Positions 37,526 through 46,138 of a stretch of 64,000 nt of DNA are shown piece by piece; within the stretch, counting starts at the first letter, position 1, and every line of letters begins with the position of its first letter. The DNA comes from Pseudomonas fragi (GTDB taxonomy: Bacteria > Pseudomonadota > Gammaproteobacteria > Pseudomonadales > Pseudomonadaceae). Both the position numbers and the translations under genes were made by a program. The notes beneath the pieces were generated by a model. It saw only the letters and a list, made by a program, of their open reading frames with translations, was not told where the DNA came from and did no database searches. The stretch covers positions 3,286,001-3,350,000 of the forward strand of contig NZ_CP104861.1 of assembly GCF_025426255.1 (NCBI RefSeq), in the 5' to 3' direction.

Positions 37526-38911
37526 ATGACCTCTCTCAAAACCCCACATGAAGCCGAGTCCCGAACCAGCGAGCTGGTCTTCGGTCTTGAAGACCGTCCC
37601 AAGCCGTGGATCGGCTTTCTCGCAGCGCTGCAACATCTGTTGGCCATCATCGTACCGATCGTCACGCCCGGCCTGTTGATCTGCCAGGCGCTGGGCGTCT
37701 CCAGCCGCGATACCAACCTGATCGTCTCCATGTCGCTGGTCATCTCCGGCATCGCCACCTTCGTCCAGTGCAAGCGCTTCGGGCCTTTCGGCGCCGGGTT
37801 GCTGATCGTGCAAGGCACCAGCTTCAACTTTGTCGGCCCGCTGATTGCGGGTGGCGCGCTGATGGTCAAGCAAGGCACGCCGGTCGAAGGCGTGATGGCT
37901 GCGATCTTTGGGGTAGTGATTGCCGGTTCGTTTGTGGAAATGGGCATCTCGCGGGTTTTACCCTTTGTAAAACGCATGATCACCCCGCTGGTCACCGGCA
38001 TCGTGGTGCTGATGATTGGCCTGACGCTGATCAAAGTCGGCCTGATCAGCATGGGCGGCGGCTTCACTGCGATGGGTAACGGTACATTTGCCAATGGCGA
38101 AAACCTGCTGCTGTCGGGTGTGGTACTGGCGATCATCGTCATCCTGAACCGCATCCCGCTGGTATGGATGCGCAGTTGCGCCATCGTTATCGCACTGGCC
38201 GTGGGCTATGCACTGGCTGGCTACCTGGGTCGCCTGGACTTCACCGGCATGCATGAAGCCGAACTGTTCCAGGTGCCGATGCCTTTGCACTTCGGTCTAG
38301 GCTTCTCCTGGGCGCTGTTTATTCCGATGTTGGTGATTTACCTCGTCACCTCGCTGGAAGCCATTGGCGACGTGACCGCCACCAGCAAGGTATCGCGCCA
38401 ACCGGTCGAAGGCCCGGTCTGGATGCAGCGCATCAAGGGCGGCGTGCTGGTCAACGGCGCCAACTCGTTTCTGGCGGGTATTTTCAATACCTTCCCCAGC
38501 TCGATCTTCGCCCAGAACAATGGCGTGATTCAGCTCACCGGCATTGCCAGCCGCCACATTGGCGTATGGATTGCCGGCATGCTGATTCTGCTGGGCCTGT
38601 TCCCAAGCGTGGCCGGTGCCATTCAGGCCGTGCCAGAGCCGGTGCTTGGCGGTGCAGCAATGGTGATGTTCGGCGCCGTAGCCGCCTCGGGGATCAACAT
38701 TCTGGCCAGCATCAACCTAGACCGCCGCGCTCTGCTGATCATTGCCGTCTCCCTGGCACTGGGCCTGGGTGTGTCGCAGGTGCCTGAGTTCCTTGCGCAT
38801 ATGCCTGCAGCTCTGCGCAACGTGCTGGAGTCGGGCGTGGCCACTGGCGGTATCTGCGCCTTGCTGCTGAACTGGTTCCTGCCAGAAGCAGAGAAAAACC
38901 CCGCGCTGTAA
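37526..38911 (+). CDS. Nucleobase (xanthine/uracil) permease, NCS2 family
   Basis: The product is 461 residues with about 14 hydrophobic segments. The NCS2 signature QNNGVIQLTG is present, as is the TSLEAIGDVTATSK stretch that carries the substrate-binding Glu of TM8. Proton-coupled uptake of xanthine, uric acid or uracil is expected. The substrate cannot be decided and no purine gene lies next to it. Confidence 0.88.
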   Translation: MTSLKTPHEAESRTSELVFGLEDRPKPWIGFLAALQHLLAIIVPIVTPGLLICQALGVSSRDTNLIVSMSLVISGIATFVQCKRFGPFGAGLLIVQGTSFNFVGPLIAGGALMVKQGTPVEGVMAAIFGVVIAGSFVEMGISRVLPFVKRMITPLVTGIVVLMIGLTLIKVGLISMGGGFTAMGNGTFANGENLLLSGVVLAIIVILNRIPLVWMRSCAIVIALAVGYALAGYLGRLDFTGMHEAELFQVPMPLHFGLGFSWALFIPMLVIYLVTSLEAIGDVTATSKVSRQPVEGPVWMQRIKGGVLVNGANSFLAGIFNTFPSSIFAQNNGVIQLTGIASRHIGVWIAGMLILLGLFPSVAGAIQAVPEPVLGGAAMVMFGAVAASGINILASINLDRRALLIIAVSLALGLGVSQVPEFLAHMPAALRNVLESGVATGGICALLLNWFLPEAEKNPAL

Positions 38912-38925
38912 ACGACTACGCACAA

Positions 38926-38948
38926 CAGGATCGCCTTGGGCGATCCTG
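38926..38948 (+). terminator. Hairpin after the nucleobase permease
   Basis: CAGGATCGCC and GGCGATCCTG form a perfect 10-base stem with a 3-base loop, 15 bases after the stop, followed by CTTGGCTTTAG. The T run is poor. Confidence 0.6.
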
Positions 38949-39065
38949 CTTGGCTTTAGAGCTTCGTCTTACAGATAATGACCAGTTAGCGCCTCAATTC
39001 TTTCCCTATTTCTCCGTTTGTCTTACTCTTTTCAACACCATTAATGCTTGGCTTTGGCGACGTGA

Positions 39066-39344
39066 ATGAGTACATACGGTGAGCGGCTGAAACACGAGCG
39101 TCTACGCCTGAAACTGACACAGGCACAACTGGCCGTTGCAGGTGGCGTTGGGCGCCATGCGCAAAGCGGCTATGAGCGCGACATCACCCTGCCCCGCGCC
39201 GATTACCTGTCGGCCATCACGCAGTCAGGCATTGATGTGCTGTTTATCATCACCGGCCGCCACTCCCTGAATATCGACACCCCTGCGTTCTTACCTGGAG
39301 ATCGTTGTGACCGAACCCGGAACCAATCATCAAAAAGCCCTTGA
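39066..39344 (+). CDS. XRE-family helix-turn-helix regulator
   Basis: Ninety-two residues. An XRE helix-turn-helix occupies residues 4-62 (YGERLKHERLRLKLTQAQLAVAGGVGRHAQSGYERDITLPRADYL), with IDVLFIITGRHS after it. A 38-base overlap with the following gene shows they are coupled. It resembles orphan phage-type repressors scattered in Pseudomonas genomes. Target unknown. Confidence 0.8.
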   Translation: MSTYGERLKHERLRLKLTQAQLAVAGGVGRHAQSGYERDITLPRADYLSAITQSGIDVLFIITGRHSLNIDTPAFLPGDRCDRTRNQSSKSP

Positions 39345-39642
39345 TCGATTTCTCACTGAACACCCTGAGCTGGTCGAAGAACTTGATACGTTAAATCCAT
39401 TGGCTGCCCGCGCGGTGGGCCAGTCGATGAAGGAGTATCGCCAGGAGCGCTTGAACGAAGCCTTTGAAGCCGAAGCCGAACGCCTGGGCTTTTTTGCTTG
39501 GGAACTGACGCTTAAGTTGACCAGCGCCAGCGCGCAGGAATTTGAGGCCCAACGCCTTGAGGTCCACCGCGAGGTGGCGCAAATGGCCGGCATGGACTGG
39601 GCTGAATACTGCGAATTGCATGGTCTTGAAGGTGCAGCCTGA
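39307..39642 (+). CDS. Small soluble protein, probably DUF6388 family
   Basis: The product is 111 residues from a GTG at 39307, chosen because GGAG lies eight bases upstream. It is acidic and helical. LDRFLTEHPELVEELDTLNPLAARAVG, then AEAERLGFFAWELTLKLTSASAQEFEAQRLEVHREVAQMAGMDWAEYCEL. I recall a Pseudomonas family of this shape (DUF6388) but cannot verify it. It starts inside the XRE gene in another frame, so expression of both is likely linked. Confidence 0.65.
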   Translation: MTEPGTNHQKALDRFLTEHPELVEELDTLNPLAARAVGQSMKEYRQERLNEAFEAEAERLGFFAWELTLKLTSASAQEFEAQRLEVHREVAQMAGMDWAEYCELHGLEGAA

Positions 39643-39692
39643 CTGAGCACTTGTAGATACTCTGTTCCAGAGCCTGCTCGCGAATGATCTCT

Positions 39693-39789
39693 GTAGCCGC
39701 TGCCGAAGGCGGCGATAAGGTCCGCAGGACCTTCGATTCGGGTCAAAGGGATCGCTACACAACCCATCGCAGCCTGCGGCAGCGGCTAC
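39693..39789. repeat. REP-like inverted repeat
   Basis: GTAGCCGCTGCCG (39693-39705) and CGGCAGCGGCTAC (39777-39789) are perfect inverted copies. An inner AAGGTCC/GGACCTT stem lies at 39717-39733. It fills the gap between convergent genes, and a fragment of another repeat (CCTGCTCGCGAA) lies just before it. Confidence 0.75.
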
Positions 39790-40391
39790 GAAGAAACGGT
39801 TCTACCCGGATACCAGATATTCGAACACACCTTCTCCAGCAACGCCTTGTTGTGGCTGAACACAATCAACCCCAACTCTCGGTGCTTGGCTTCTTCCAGC
39901 AACACTTGCCAGACCTGCGCCTGAATATGTGCATCCAGTTGCGCCGTCACTTCATCGGCAATCAGGTAACGGGTGCGTGGGTCCAATGCTCTGAGCAAGG
40001 CGATACGTGCCAACTCCCCGCCCGACAATTCGTCCGGACGGCGTGCCAACCAGCCAGGGTTTACCGCCAGACGCTTCAGCCAATCGGCATCCGGCGACCA
40101 GGCATCGCGCAGGCTTTCACCCGTGGTGCGGTAAGGGTTGAACGTTTGCTCGGGATGCTGCGGTACTAGTTGGACCGGGCAATAGCCCTTTTTCGACAGT
40201 GGTTTGCCGCCCACACGGACACTGCCCGAGGTTGCCGACTGCCATTGCGCCAGCACTCGGCCGAGGGTAGTTTTGCCGTAGCCGCTAGGTGCAGAGATGC
40301 CTTGACGCTCCCCCGGTCTGACCTCGAATGACACCGCATCCCAAAGCCGGTGGCCATCCTGAACAATGCTTAATTGCTGGACCTCAAGCAT
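39786..40391 (-). CDS. ABC importer ATPase, short form (second of pair)
   Basis: The product is 201 residues from the ATG at 40391. The 33 extra codons upstream lie inside the gene before it. The P-loop GISAPSGYGKTTLG has Ala where the first Gly of GxxGxGK is usual. The LSGGELARIALLRAL signature and the LIADEVTAQLD Walker B are intact. It lacks the C-terminal extension of oligopeptide-type ATPases, like the small ATPases of nickel and opine-metal importers. It is last in the five-gene operon. Confidence 0.85.
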   Translation of the reverse strand: MLEVQQLSIVQDGHRLWDAVSFEVRPGERQGISAPSGYGKTTLGRVLAQWQSATSGSVRVGGKPLSKKGYCPVQLVPQHPEQTFNPYRTTGESLRDAWSPDADWLKRLAVNPGWLARRPDELSGGELARIALLRALDPRTRYLIADEVTAQLDAHIQAQVWQVLLEEAKHRELGLIVFSHNKALLEKVCSNIWYPGRTVSS

Positions 40392-41175
40392 ATTCCGGCA
40401 CCCTGCGCGCAAAGAACTGCTGCTCGGGCAACGCCGCCCACAGCGACTGCAGCCAAGGGCTGCCGCCGTTTTCGCGCAATTCTTGCGCACTCAGGGTTTC
40501 GTGCAATTGGCCCTGATGCAACACCGCGATCCTATCGGCAAAGCGCGCCGCCAGCGCCAGATCATGGGTGACCCACAAAATCCCGCGCCCCTGCAGGCAA
40601 AAGCTCTTGAGGTGAGTCAGCAACTGACAGGCATGGTCGTCATCCAGCCACGAGGTGATCTCGTCAGCCAGGATATAGCGCGCATGGGTCAGGGCCGCAC
40701 TACTGGCCAGAACGCGCTTGGCCATCCCGCCAGATAGTGTGCGCGGAAACTCATTGATCAATTCCGGCTGCAAGCGGTAGCGGCGAAGTTGCTCAGCCAC
40801 ATCGTCCAGCCCCAGCTTGACCCCGCTCAATTGGGCTGCCCGCATCAATTGCGGTCCGAGCTTGATCAGCGGGTTCAGGGCACTGACACCCTGGGGCACG
40901 TAACACACGGTTTTACCGCGCTGATCGACCTTGCTGGCATCCCCCAGTACCTGCCCGTCGAGCATAATGTCACCCCGGCAGCGCATGTTTTCAGGCAACA
41001 AGCCCAAGGTGCTTTGCAGCAGCAGGCTTTTACCTTCACCGCTGGAGCCCACCAGCGCCACCAGTTCGCCGGGGTGAACCTCAAGGCAAATATTGCTCAG
41101 CAGAGGATGCCAGGTCTTGTGCCCCAGCCAATGGTAGTGAGCAACGTCGATCGCAAACTGGTCGAATTTCAGCAT
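40384..41175 (-). CDS. ABC importer ATPase (first of pair)
   Basis: The product is 263 residues. Walker A is GSSGEGKSLLLQ, Q-loop YVPQGVSALNPL, signature LSGGMAKRVLASSAAL and Walker B YILADEITSWLD. The type is DppD/NikD-like and heterodimerises with the following short ATPase. It begins on the last base of the permease stop (TGATG). Confidence 0.88.
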   Translation of the reverse strand: MLKFDQFAIDVAHYHWLGHKTWHPLLSNICLEVHPGELVALVGSSGEGKSLLLQSTLGLLPENMRCRGDIMLDGQVLGDASKVDQRGKTVCYVPQGVSALNPLIKLGPQLMRAAQLSGVKLGLDDVAEQLRRYRLQPELINEFPRTLSGGMAKRVLASSAALTHARYILADEITSWLDDDHACQLLTHLKSFCLQGRGILWVTHDLALAARFADRIAVLHQGQLHETLSAQELRENGGSPWLQSLWAALPEQQFFARRVPEYA

Positions 41176-41981
41176 CAGGTAATCCTTATCCAGAGCTGCT
41201 GCAATGCCCGTGCAAATTGGTCAAAAACCAGTACCAGGCCCACCAGGATCAAACCCGGGAAAAATGCCAGCCACCAGGCGCCGCTGCTCAAATACCTTAG
41301 CGCATCGGCCAGCAACAGGCCCAATGACGGGTCATGTGGCGCCAGGCCAAAACCCAGAAAACTCAACGCCGCCGAATGCAAGACCGCGTGGGGGAACATC
41401 AACAAGGTGCCGATGATCCACTGCGGCAACAGCAACGGCAGCAAGTGATGGCGCCAGCGATAAAAGCTGCTGTTGCCCAGACGGTGCGAGAGCATCACGA
41501 AGTCAGTCTCGCGTATCCGCAGGATCTCGCCACGCAGGATCAAAGCCAGTCGCGGCCAATGGGTCAGCGCCACTGCCAGGATCACCCCCTGTTTGCCGCC
41601 GCCCAGGGTGAAACAAATCAATACCAGCAACAACAAATGCGGTAGCGCCAACATGCTGTCGATCAGCCCGCGAATCAGGTAGTCGAGGGTTTTGTTCACT
41701 GTGCACAAACTGGCGGCCAGCATCGCCAAAAAGCCGCTGCTGAAGGCGGCGGTCAGGCCGATCTGCAGGCTGGTGGTCATCCCCTGAAAACACCGCAACC
41801 ACAGGTCACGGCCGAGGCTGTCAGTACCAAACCAGTACTCGGCCGATGGCGGCAGGCGCCGGGCCAGCAAGTCCATGGAAACATCGATATTGATGATCGA
41901 AATGCCGTAGACGATCAATCCCAGCAACAGCAGCAGCGAAAGACAAAGCCTGAGCAAGGCGCGATTCGGGTCGTAAGTCAT
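41175..41981 (-). CDS. ABC importer permease, DppC/NikC type
   Basis: The product is 268 residues from the ATG at 41981, which overlaps the other permease's stop as ATGA. FGTDSLGRDLWLRCFQGMTTSLQIGLTAA is the typical periplasmic loop and first transmembrane part of the DppC/OppC/NikC type. The cytoplasmic coupling loop ALTHWPRLALILRGEIL, followed by RETDFVMLSHRLG, is also present. It has about six membrane segments. Confidence 0.88.
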   Translation of the reverse strand: MTYDPNRALLRLCLSLLLLLGLIVYGISIINIDVSMDLLARRLPPSAEYWFGTDSLGRDLWLRCFQGMTTSLQIGLTAAFSSGFLAMLAASLCTVNKTLDYLIRGLIDSMLALPHLLLLVLICFTLGGGKQGVILAVALTHWPRLALILRGEILRIRETDFVMLSHRLGNSSFYRWRHHLLPLLLPQWIIGTLLMFPHAVLHSAALSFLGFGLAPHDPSLGLLLADALRYLSSGAWWLAFFPGLILVGLVLVFDQFARALQQLWIRIT

Positions 41982-42949
41982 ATCTGGCGCGCCGCCCCAC
42001 GGTTGAGGCGCAATACCAGCGCGTTGGCGATGCTGTTGCCGGTAAACACCAGCACGGCACAAAACATCACAATCCCCATCAGCAACGGAATATCACCGCG
42101 CAAACCGGCATCAATTGTGGCCTGCCCGAGGCCCGGATAGGCGAAGACTTTTTCGGCCAGTAACGAGCCGCCAATCAACTCCCCCACCGAGGCAAATTGC
42201 AGGCATAGGGCGGGGGTCACCGCGTGACGCAGAATGTGGAAATTGATCAGTGGCCAACCTTTATCGCCCTGGGCATGGGCATAGCGAATAAATTCGCTGT
42301 TCATGACCTCAGCGACCCGCGAGCGGGTATGCAGGGCGATATTGCCCACGCCCAACACCCCAAGTGCCAGCATGGGCAGAATCAAATGCCTGAGCCTGTC
42401 ACCCCAGGTTGCGGTTTCAGCATTGCTGCCTGGGGTCCAGGCGCAGCAGATCGGCGCCCAATTCAGGGTCACGGCAAACAGTGACAGCAACAGCAAGCCA
42501 ATCCAGAAGGTTGGCATCGACGCGAGCACATAGGACAAGGTTGAGATCAGCCGGTCCGGCCAGCGATTCAAGTAACGCCCCGCTGTCAGGCCCATCGCCA
42601 GGCCAACGATGCCGGAAAACAGCCACGCCGAAAACAGCAGCGCAAAAGAGGTAGCAAAGCGCTCGCCAATCACTTGCGAGACCGGTGCGTTATAAAGCAT
42701 CGAGTAGCCGAAATCGCCTTGCAGCATTTGCCCGAACCAGCGCAAAAAACGTTCCCACAATGGCAGGTCGAGCCCCCAGCGCGCAGCAATCAACGGATAT
42801 TGCTCAGGGGGCACGTGCAGCAAGTCGTTGCCGATATAGGCACGAATCGGGTCCACCGGCGAAAAACTCAGCAAGACAAAGGTGCCCGCTGCCGTTACCA
42901 GCAGCAGGCCCAGTAAACGCACAACAAACAACGAGAGACCGCGTATCAC
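41978..42949 (-). CDS. ABC importer permease, DppB/NikB type
   Basis: The product is 323 residues from a GTG at 42949 overlapping the binding-protein stop (GTGA). A GTG four codons earlier is possible. The start VIRGLSLFVVRLLGLLLVTAAGTFVLL and the FWIGLLLLSLFAVTLNW and SEFIRYAHAQGDKGWPL segments match DppB/NikB permeases. A Cys-Cys pair (APICCAWTPG) sits in the periplasmic loop. Confidence 0.88.
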   Translation of the reverse strand: MIRGLSLFVVRLLGLLLVTAAGTFVLLSFSPVDPIRAYIGNDLLHVPPEQYPLIAARWGLDLPLWERFLRWFGQMLQGDFGYSMLYNAPVSQVIGERFATSFALLFSAWLFSGIVGLAMGLTAGRYLNRWPDRLISTLSYVLASMPTFWIGLLLLSLFAVTLNWAPICCAWTPGSNAETATWGDRLRHLILPMLALGVLGVGNIALHTRSRVAEVMNSEFIRYAHAQGDKGWPLINFHILRHAVTPALCLQFASVGELIGGSLLAEKVFAYPGLGQATIDAGLRGDIPLLMGIVMFCAVLVFTGNSIANALVLRLNRGAARQI

Positions 42950-44526
42950 TTGCAGGTCCACTTCCAGCCGTCAACGCTATTGAGCAACGACCAGGAACCG
43001 TGAATTTCCGGGGCGCCCTTGCCCAGGTCGATGCATTCATCTGTCAGGTAGGTGTGCTGTACGTTGAGCAACCAGGCCCAGGCTGCATCGCCTTTTACCC
43101 CCACGCCGGTTTTGCCGTCCCACTCCACTTGCTGCCAAAACGGCACAGCCTGCTGCCAGGTCGGCGCATCCAGCGCTTGCTGCAGATGCTGGTCAACCAA
43201 TGGATTTTTGTAATAGCCGGGGTTGTAGTACTCAACGCCTGCCGCCTTGCTGCTGTAGTGATGGTAAAGCTCCATCGGGTCAAGGCTGCCCCAGCCAAAC
43301 AGGGTCGGGTTGGCGTGCATGTTGCGTTCAACGGTTTCCCAGCTGCCGGATTTCAAGTCCACGTCAATGCCGACAGGTTTGAGCATCGAACGCACGGCCT
43401 GGGCCAGATCACGACGCGTGGCATCACCACTGGCGTACCACAGGGTGACTTTGGCTGGCAGGCCGTTTTTCTCGCGGATACCGCTGGCGGTTTCTACCCA
43501 ACCGGCCTCATCCAGAATCTGTTTGGCCCGGGCGATATCGCCATCCTTGAAGGCCGCATCCGGGTTATCCCACGGCAAGCCCTGGACGCCGGTATACGCC
43601 GGGATAGCGTGACCTTCGAGAATCTGGTCGGCAAGCAACTGACGATTGATGGCGTAGTTGATGGCTTTGCGGATGGCGACATCGGCCGTCACATCATTAC
43701 CTATGGGATAGCCCTGAGCGTCTTTCTTGCCTGAAGCGATGGTTGGCATCACGATGCCACGGTTTTCCACGCTAGGACGAACCCACAACTTCATGCCCGC
43801 CGCCGGCGTTACGGCCAGCGAAGGCGCAATACGCACAATGCCCAACTGCTTGCTTTGCGCGGCAGCAAATGCACTGTCCTCATCGAGGAAGACAAACACC
43901 AACTTGTTGAAATCGTTTTTCTGCCCCGCGTAGTACGGGTTGGCCTCAACAATCAACTGCTGGCCCGGCTGATAACTGACCAGTCGATAAGGCCCTGCGC
44001 CAATCGGTTTTTGCGCGTAGGTTTTGGCGTCGTATTTATCCGCAGAGACGATACCCAGCGAGCCGAGCACATTGACGAAGGTGCTTTGCGGGGCCTTTAG
44101 CTCAATACGCACAGTAAGCGGATCAACCGCTTCGGCCTTGAGAAAGTTGCCCATGTCGACCTTGCCACCGCTGGCCGCCGCATTGTTGTAGGTGTACGCC
44201 ACATCCTTGGCCGTTAACGGCAAGCCGTCGGAAAACTTCAAGTCGGGTTTGAGCTTCAGAGTCCAGGTCTTGCCGTCGTCACTGGTCTTATAGTCGCTGA
44301 GCAGAAAGCTGCTCCAGGACAAATCTTCATTCTGTTTGAGCAATGGGCTGTGCAACAGCAGGTAACTGCCATGACTCCAACCCAACATCGGGTCAAAACC
44401 TTCTGTGGGCTCATCGCCAATGGCCAGTTGCAGGGTGCGGTCCTGCGATGAATAAGCAGGCGCTGCCAGTACACTGAGCAAAGCAGCCGCCACCAAGGTG
44501 TTGCGCATCCATGCAGGCTTTGACAT
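42946..44526 (-). CDS. Nickel/peptide/opine-type ABC substrate-binding protein
   Basis: The product is 526 residues with a signal peptide ending near APAYSS. The SBP_bac_5 fold is seen in AIGDEPTEGFDPMLGWSHGSY, LKFSDGLPLTAKDVAYTYN and PIGAGPYRLVSYQPGQ. Members bind oligopeptides, nickel chelates or opine-type metallophores. The ligand cannot be read from sequence, but small ATPases and length favour the nickel/metallophore branch over oligopeptides. No metallophore synthase lies nearby. It heads the operon; 252 bases without a gene precede it. Confidence 0.85.
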   Translation of the reverse strand: MSKPAWMRNTLVAAALLSVLAAPAYSSQDRTLQLAIGDEPTEGFDPMLGWSHGSYLLLHSPLLKQNEDLSWSSFLLSDYKTSDDGKTWTLKLKPDLKFSDGLPLTAKDVAYTYNNAAASGGKVDMGNFLKAEAVDPLTVRIELKAPQSTFVNVLGSLGIVSADKYDAKTYAQKPIGAGPYRLVSYQPGQQLIVEANPYYAGQKNDFNKLVFVFLDEDSAFAAAQSKQLGIVRIAPSLAVTPAAGMKLWVRPSVENRGIVMPTIASGKKDAQGYPIGNDVTADVAIRKAINYAINRQLLADQILEGHAIPAYTGVQGLPWDNPDAAFKDGDIARAKQILDEAGWVETASGIREKNGLPAKVTLWYASGDATRRDLAQAVRSMLKPVGIDVDLKSGSWETVERNMHANPTLFGWGSLDPMELYHHYSSKAAGVEYYNPGYYKNPLVDQHLQQALDAPTWQQAVPFWQQVEWDGKTGVGVKGDAAWAWLLNVQHTYLTDECIDLGKGAPEIHGSWSLLNSVDGWKWTCK

Positions 44527-44778
44527 CCATCCTCCTGATAATAAATAGCCTCGCCCAAACCGGGTAGCAAGCGGCTATACGCACGTGATCGCGCCCATCA
44601 GTAATAGCAGTCTGATTTTAAATAGCCAGTTATCCATCTGATTTTTTAGGCTTTTTCCCATCTCTCTGCATAACCTTGTAACAATTGCTGCAAGTCAGGT
44701 TCGATGATTGTGGCTGTGCTATACCAATGGGTAAGTTTTTTCAGTCACGGCAAACAGACTCAACTGACAGAGGTTCGC

Positions 44779-45270
44779 ATGTTCAAAGGATTAGCCAGTC
44801 ACCTCAAAGACAAGAACGTCCATTCATTCACCGCCTTGCCGTCCAACAATATTGAACTGTTCGACTGCTATACCGGATTGATCCTGGGCCATCTGTACCG
44901 CAACTTCCCTTTGCCGATCACCCTCACTGCCGAGCATTTTATCGACTACAAAACCCTTGGCGACAGCAACCGCGAAGCCTTGGAGAAAGAAGAAAACCTG
45001 TTTCTGGCCACCGTCAAATGGCTGGCCGACATCGGCTATATCCACTTCGACGGCATGTCAGGCGTTGCGTTCTACGAAGTAGTACTGACCAACAGCGGGC
45101 TACTGATTTTGCGCGCCTACCCTGAAGGCACAGATACCGCCCCCACCCTCGGCGAAAAGCTGGCGCAGAGCATCAAGGACGAAAACACAGCGGACCTCAG
45201 AGCACTGGTGACCCAGGCCCTGAGTTTGGGAGTGCGGATGATCAGTCCGATGAGTCGCTCGGGGATTTAA
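44779..45270 (+). CDS. Conserved protein of unknown function
   Basis: The product is 163 residues from the ATG at 44779 (MFKGLASHLKDKNVHSF), with AGAGG six bases upstream. The 25 codons before it are promoter-like. No signal or membrane segment is present. GLILGHLYRNFPLPITL, then LFLATVKWLADIGYIHF and YEVVLTNSGLLIL suggest a winged-helix-like alpha/beta domain in which LTNSGLLIL looks like the wing. It overlaps the convergent HNH gene by 29 bases. Confidence 0.75.
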   Translation: MFKGLASHLKDKNVHSFTALPSNNIELFDCYTGLILGHLYRNFPLPITLTAEHFIDYKTLGDSNREALEKEENLFLATVKWLADIGYIHFDGMSGVAFYEVVLTNSGLLILRAYPEGTDTAPTLGEKLAQSIKDENTADLRALVTQALSLGVRMISPMSRSGI

Positions 45271-46024
45271 GCCAGGAGCAACGATCCGCATGCCACTGCA
45301 ACGCTTCAGTACTGGCCATCGCTGAGGGCGATACTGGTGTATTGAGTGGCATGCCTTCGTATTGGGCGTAGTCCGATTTACTCAGCGCCGGAGCCAAGCG
45401 AATAAGGCGAGTGTCTGGTTCAATGGCAATCAGATACAAATCGAACAACGTATGCAGATCGGCGCGAAGCAAGACACCGTTGGCGACGGCATTGGTCTGC
45501 TGCCCCCTATAGGGATGAATATGCGCAGCCTCCAGCACTTCCGGTTGATCGCAGCCTGTGATTGCGCAGCGCTCGGCATAAGCCGCCAATAACTTCTTAC
45601 GAAACGCAGCCTGCCCGCGACGACGAACAATACTTGCAGCCACTCGGTTTCTCGCGTCTTCAATATTTTGGGGATCGAAGGCGTGTTCTAGTTCGGCTTG
45701 GGTTTCGGCTACTGCCAGCTCCTGAGCTGCTGGGCTGAGGCCCGGTAGCGAATCAATCATTTCAATCAATATAGACTTGATGGCTGTACCGATATTTTTT
45801 TGCGGCTTTAGTCCTTTAACCCACTCCAGGCCCCTCGCATCATAGATGGCGGAGATGTTTTGCATTCGGCGTTCAAAAGCCCCCTCATCGCGACCAAAAC
45901 GCTCGGCTAAGCCACGATAAATATGAGCCTTAACAAACTTTTGTCCTGCTGCCTGCTTTTCCAACATTGCCCGGTATGCCTCAACCGACGCCGCTAGCTC
46001 CTTGTCACTCCATCCGCCCGACAT
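45242..46024 (-). CDS. HNH endonuclease domain protein
   Basis: The product is 260 residues from the ATG at 46024. The N-terminal half resembles the helical module often fused to HNH domains in restriction-like proteins (SVEAYRAMLEKQAAGQKFVKAHIYRGLAERFGRDEGAFERRMQNISA). The C-terminal half has FRKKLLAAYAERCAITGCD, EAAHIHPYRG and GVLLRADLHTLFDLYLIAI, an HNH core with Cys pair, AHI and LH. It could be a solitary McrA-like nuclease in defence. No methylase lies beside it. Confidence 0.85.
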   Translation of the reverse strand: MSGGWSDKELAASVEAYRAMLEKQAAGQKFVKAHIYRGLAERFGRDEGAFERRMQNISAIYDARGLEWVKGLKPQKNIGTAIKSILIEMIDSLPGLSPAAQELAVAETQAELEHAFDPQNIEDARNRVAASIVRRRGQAAFRKKLLAAYAERCAITGCDQPEVLEAAHIHPYRGQQTNAVANGVLLRADLHTLFDLYLIAIEPDTRLIRLAPALSKSDYAQYEGMPLNTPVSPSAMASTEALQWHADRCSWLKSPSDSSD

Positions 46025-46138
46025 CACCCTATCCTTATGAATCTGCACGTAGGCACACACGGTAGGGAAATTTACCCGACAACGTAAGCAGAATGTGCCT
46101 GCCGTAGGAAAGAGTCGAGATGCCGAGCGCTTAATCCT

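Noticed and set aside
42685..43734. 349-codon plus-strand frame
   Set aside because: It is antisense to the ABC permease and binding-protein genes.
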